In this document: positions 13,829 to 15,822 of the stretch, piece after piece
How the letters are laid out: each line of letters opens with the position of its first letter
How positions within the stretch are numbered: position 1 is the stretch's first letter
Assembly: GCA_033850885.1 (NCBI GenBank)
Contig: JAWWPG010000053.1
Location: forward strand, 1-15,822
Direction: 5' to 3'
Source: JAWWPG01 sp033850885
GTDB lineage: Bacteria; Actinomycetota; Actinomycetes; Propionibacteriales; Nocardioidaceae
Length of the DNA stretch: 15,822 bases
Translations under genes and position numbers: made by a program
Notes under the pieces: generated by a model
What the model was told of the DNA's origin: nothing
What the model saw: only the letters and a program-made list of their open reading frames with translations
The model's database searches: none

Positions 13829-15597
13829 TACGACGGTTGGTCCTGGAGAATTGGCGAAACTACCTAAGCGCCGATGTGCCGCTATCGAGGGGAACGACGT
13901 TCGTGGTGGCTTCGAACGGCGTCGGCAAGACATCCTTCGTCGAGGCGGCACGTTGGGCGCTGTTCGGATCGCCGCTCCCCACAAGCCCGGCACGAATCGG
14001 AACCGAACGCACAAGCGCGGCAGTCGAGCTGGTCCTTCCCGACAGCACCGTGCTGACCGCGACTCGCGTGTGGGACAGCCGCAAGACCAATCCGAACCAT
14101 CCGCTGACATTGACGCGAGATGGTCACTACCTTCAGCTGCAGGCTTGGGAGGCGCTGTGCGTCGAACTCTTCGGCTGCAGCCCAGACCTCCTCGAGCGAC
14201 TCACGATGCCCACATTCGGAGCCGCCCTTCCGTCAAGCCTCGGTCTTCACGAACATCTCAGCGCGTTGTACGGGGTCGACGATCTCAGCAAGGCATCCAC
14301 TCGCCTAGCCGTGGAACTGCGGTCGATCGCCAAGGACATAGCGGCGCTCAAGAACGCGAATGCCGTGAAGGCAGCTGAGTTTGACGCCCTGCAGACCCGT
14401 GTTGACGCCACCTCGGAACGCCTGACCAAGACCAAGATCAACGTCGAGAATGCTGAACGCCAACTCAACCTTGCGCGGCTCCGCGACGAGCGCTTCGAAC
14501 GGGCGGCGGCGTGGCTGCACGAGCGCGATCAGGTAGCCGAAGCGCAGGGACAGCTACTCCAACGGCTGGTCGAGCTACTAGACGAGCCTGTCGCGGCTGA
14601 CGGTGTTACTGACGTGCTGGACCAACGCGCTCAAAGTGCCCGAACCAACCTGGAAGACCTTCGCCTCGAACTCCAACTCGTCGCGCGCCGACGGCAAGAT
14701 ATCGAACGCAACCTGGCAGGGCTCGATGCCGCAACCGACGAATGCCCAACCTGCCGACGTCCCCTCGACGATGAGGCTAGAGAGCACGCCCACACGCTCT
14801 GGAGGACTGACCTGGCAGATCTCGTGGAACGTGAGACCGCTGCTCGCCAGGCCGAACCCCACGCCGTCGCGCGAGTGGCCGCACTCGAGCAGGCGCAGAG
14901 AGAGCTCGCTGGCATTGCTCAGCGCGCGTCCGCGCTCGGGGCGGCCGCCGACGACGAGGAGGAAATCGTGGCGTCACCGACACAAGAAGCGACGCAGGGG
15001 TACCGCGAAGCAGCCGGGGCCGACGCCCTCGCCCGGGATTCCCAACAACGAGCTCTTGCAGCGCTGGATGAAGCGCGCGTCGCGGACGAAAACATGAAGA
15101 AACTCGTTGACCTCTTCGCCCTTGAAGCGCGACTCGAGATCGCGAAGAAGGCAACCGAAGCGACACGGGAAGAGATCCTCAACGAGATAGTCGAGCCACT
15201 CGCCGAGGCAATTGACGTCCGATGGTCAAGTCTCTTCCCGGATCGAGGCACTGTGAGAACCGAACCCGACGGAACCATCTCGCGCAGCGTTGGCGAACAC
15301 AACCTGTCCTTCGAAGCATTCAGCACCGCCGAGGGTACGGCGGCGCTAATTATCATGCGACTTCTCGTTGCCCAAATGACCACCAACGCAACCTTCGCCT
15401 GGTTTGATGAGCCGCTCGAGCATCTCGATCCTGACGTGCGACGTAACGTGGCGAGCCTCATGACGAAGGTCACCGCGGACGGCTCGCTGGACCAAGTAGT
15501 GGTCACCACCTATGAGGAGACTCTGGCCCGGAAACTGCAAGAACGCTCTCCCAGCAGGACGACACTTCTCGATGTCCGCCAAGAAGGCGTCGCCTGA
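13825..15597 (+). CDS. Rad50/SMC-like ATPase with zinc hook
   Basis: 590 residues from ATG 13825. The N-terminus MIRRLVLENWRNYLS-x-DVPL is that of Rad50/RecF/SMC heads. The P-loop ASNGVGKTS is at 29-37; a coiled coil follows (about 170-305) to CPTC at 307-310, which would form a Zn hook at the apex as in Rad50; a second coil returns (about 315-460). The C-terminal head holds FSTAEGT at 499-505 in place of the usual LSGGE signature, Walker B WFDEPLEHLD with Asp528 and Glu529, and a D-loop. Rad50-type proteins bind DNA ends and gate a nuclease; related ATPases serve in anti-phage systems such as Lamassu. No nuclease gene is adjacent in the window. It is the last gene of the four-gene operon and is shorter than Rad50 because its coils are short. 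Confidence 0.87.
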   Translation: MIRRLVLENWRNYLSADVPLSRGTTFVVASNGVGKTSFVEAARWALFGSPLPTSPARIGTERTSAAVELVLPDSTVLTATRVWDSRKTNPNHPLTLTRDGHYLQLQAWEALCVELFGCSPDLLERLTMPTFGAALPSSLGLHEHLSALYGVDDLSKASTRLAVELRSIAKDIAALKNANAVKAAEFDALQTRVDATSERLTKTKINVENAERQLNLARLRDERFERAAAWLHERDQVAEAQGQLLQRLVELLDEPVAADGVTDVLDQRAQSARTNLEDLRLELQLVARRRQDIERNLAGLDAATDECPTCRRPLDDEAREHAHTLWRTDLADLVERETAARQAEPHAVARVAALEQAQRELAGIAQRASALGAAADDEEEIVASPTQEATQGYREAAGADALARDSQQRALAALDEARVADENMKKLVDLFALEARLEIAKKATEATREEILNEIVEPLAEAIDVRWSSLFPDRGTVRTEPDGTISRSVGEHNLSFEAFSTAEGTAALIIMRLLVAQMTTNATFAWFDEPLEHLDPDVRRNVASLMTKVTADGSLDQVVVTTYEETLARKLQERSPSRTTLLDVRQEGVA

Positions 15598-15689
15598 CGC
15601 TGGCTAGCTGTGAACGTTGCCAAGATCTCCTGGGCCGGGTGACGCATCCATCGCAGAGACGGCTCACAGATCTCGGCAGACGCGGCCCC
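15598..15689. other. Short gene-free spacer after the ATPase gene
   Basis: About 90 bases between the ATPase stop and the IS-like end. CTGTGA (15608-15613) and TCACAG (15664-15669) are complementary but 50 bases apart; no convincing terminator hairpin with a T-run is present. Confidence 0.35.
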
Positions 15690-15822
15690 GAGGCAGGATT
15701 GAGTCCCGCTGAGTGGTGTAAATCGGGTTCCTGATCGTGGTGGCCGTGTCGGTCACCAGGGTGGAGGGGCCACCGCGTGAGTCTTTGTGAGATTCCGACC
15801 AAAGAACTCACGAAAGAAGGTT
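15690..15822 (+). mobile_element. Probable left end and leader of an insertion sequence (IS256-like?), partial
   Basis: The stretch GAGTGGTGTAAATCGGG (from about 15711) resembles terminal sequences of actinobacterial IS256-family elements, whose ends carry TTTACACCACT-type motifs. It is followed by a leader with a stem-loop (15777-15811) and a ribosome-binding site AGAAGG at 15815-15820, so a start codon is expected a few bases past the window. No transposase residue is visible, and the exact end cannot be set. Confidence 0.35.
15777..15811 (+). repeat. Stem-loop just before the expected off-window start codon
   Basis: GTGAGT-CTTTG (15777-15787) pairs with CAAAG-a-ACTCAC (15800-15811) as an 11-bp stem with a single bulge and a 12-base loop. 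Stem-loops in this place upstream of transposase genes often block translation from transcripts reading in from outside. Confidence 0.5.

Overview
The window is high-GC DNA with GTG starts and dense, often overlapping genes. It looks like an actinomycete chromosome, plausibly Propionibacteriales/Nocardioidaceae; this is inferred from gene content (tRNA-Ser, SRP RNA, dnaX and ybaB in order, a DUF2631-like membrane protein, a soluble acyl-ACP desaturase, a Streptomyces-type GH46 chitosanase), not from a marker phylogeny.

Left part (1-7145), core chromosome. A partial metallo-beta-lactamase-fold gene (minus) diverges from a small two-helix membrane protein (plus). A minus-strand run follows: acyl-ACP desaturase, secreted chitosanase, short-chain dehydrogenase, YbaB/EbfC-like protein, DnaX (tau), SRP RNA (ffs). 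A plus-strand tRNA-Ser(GGA) closes the block. The chitosanase has lost its expected stop and reads on into the desaturase gene; a tandem stop lies one frame away. A perfect 18-bp palindrome sits just upstream of the desaturase ribosome-binding site. recR, the usual partner of dnaX-ybaB, is not found where expected.

Right part (7146-15822), accessory island beside the tRNA. First come about 630 bases without an intact gene, holding a frame-broken remnant. Next is a complete minus-strand type III CBASS anti-phage operon, in transcription order cdnC, cap7 (HORMA), cap6 (TRIP13-like AAA+), nucC. By analogy with the characterised systems, HORMA, once it recognises a phage protein, activates the nucleotidyltransferase to make a cyclic trinucleotide; NucC then degrades DNA; the TRIP13-like ATPase resets HORMA.

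Divergent from it, across 209 bp, is a tightly coupled four-gene plus-strand operon (11157-15597): a PemK/MazF-like small protein, a sigma-factor-like protein, a soluble 435-aa protein with an anti-sigma-type HX3CX2C zinc motif, and a Rad50/SMC-like ATPase with a CPTC hook. I do not recognise this combination as a named system. It is the best candidate for an undescribed defence or stress module: a sigma/anti-sigma switch wired to a DNA-end-sensing type ATPase and a possible RNase toxin. The last ~130 bases look like the left end and leader of an insertion sequence (possibly IS256 family) whose transposase would start just outside the window.
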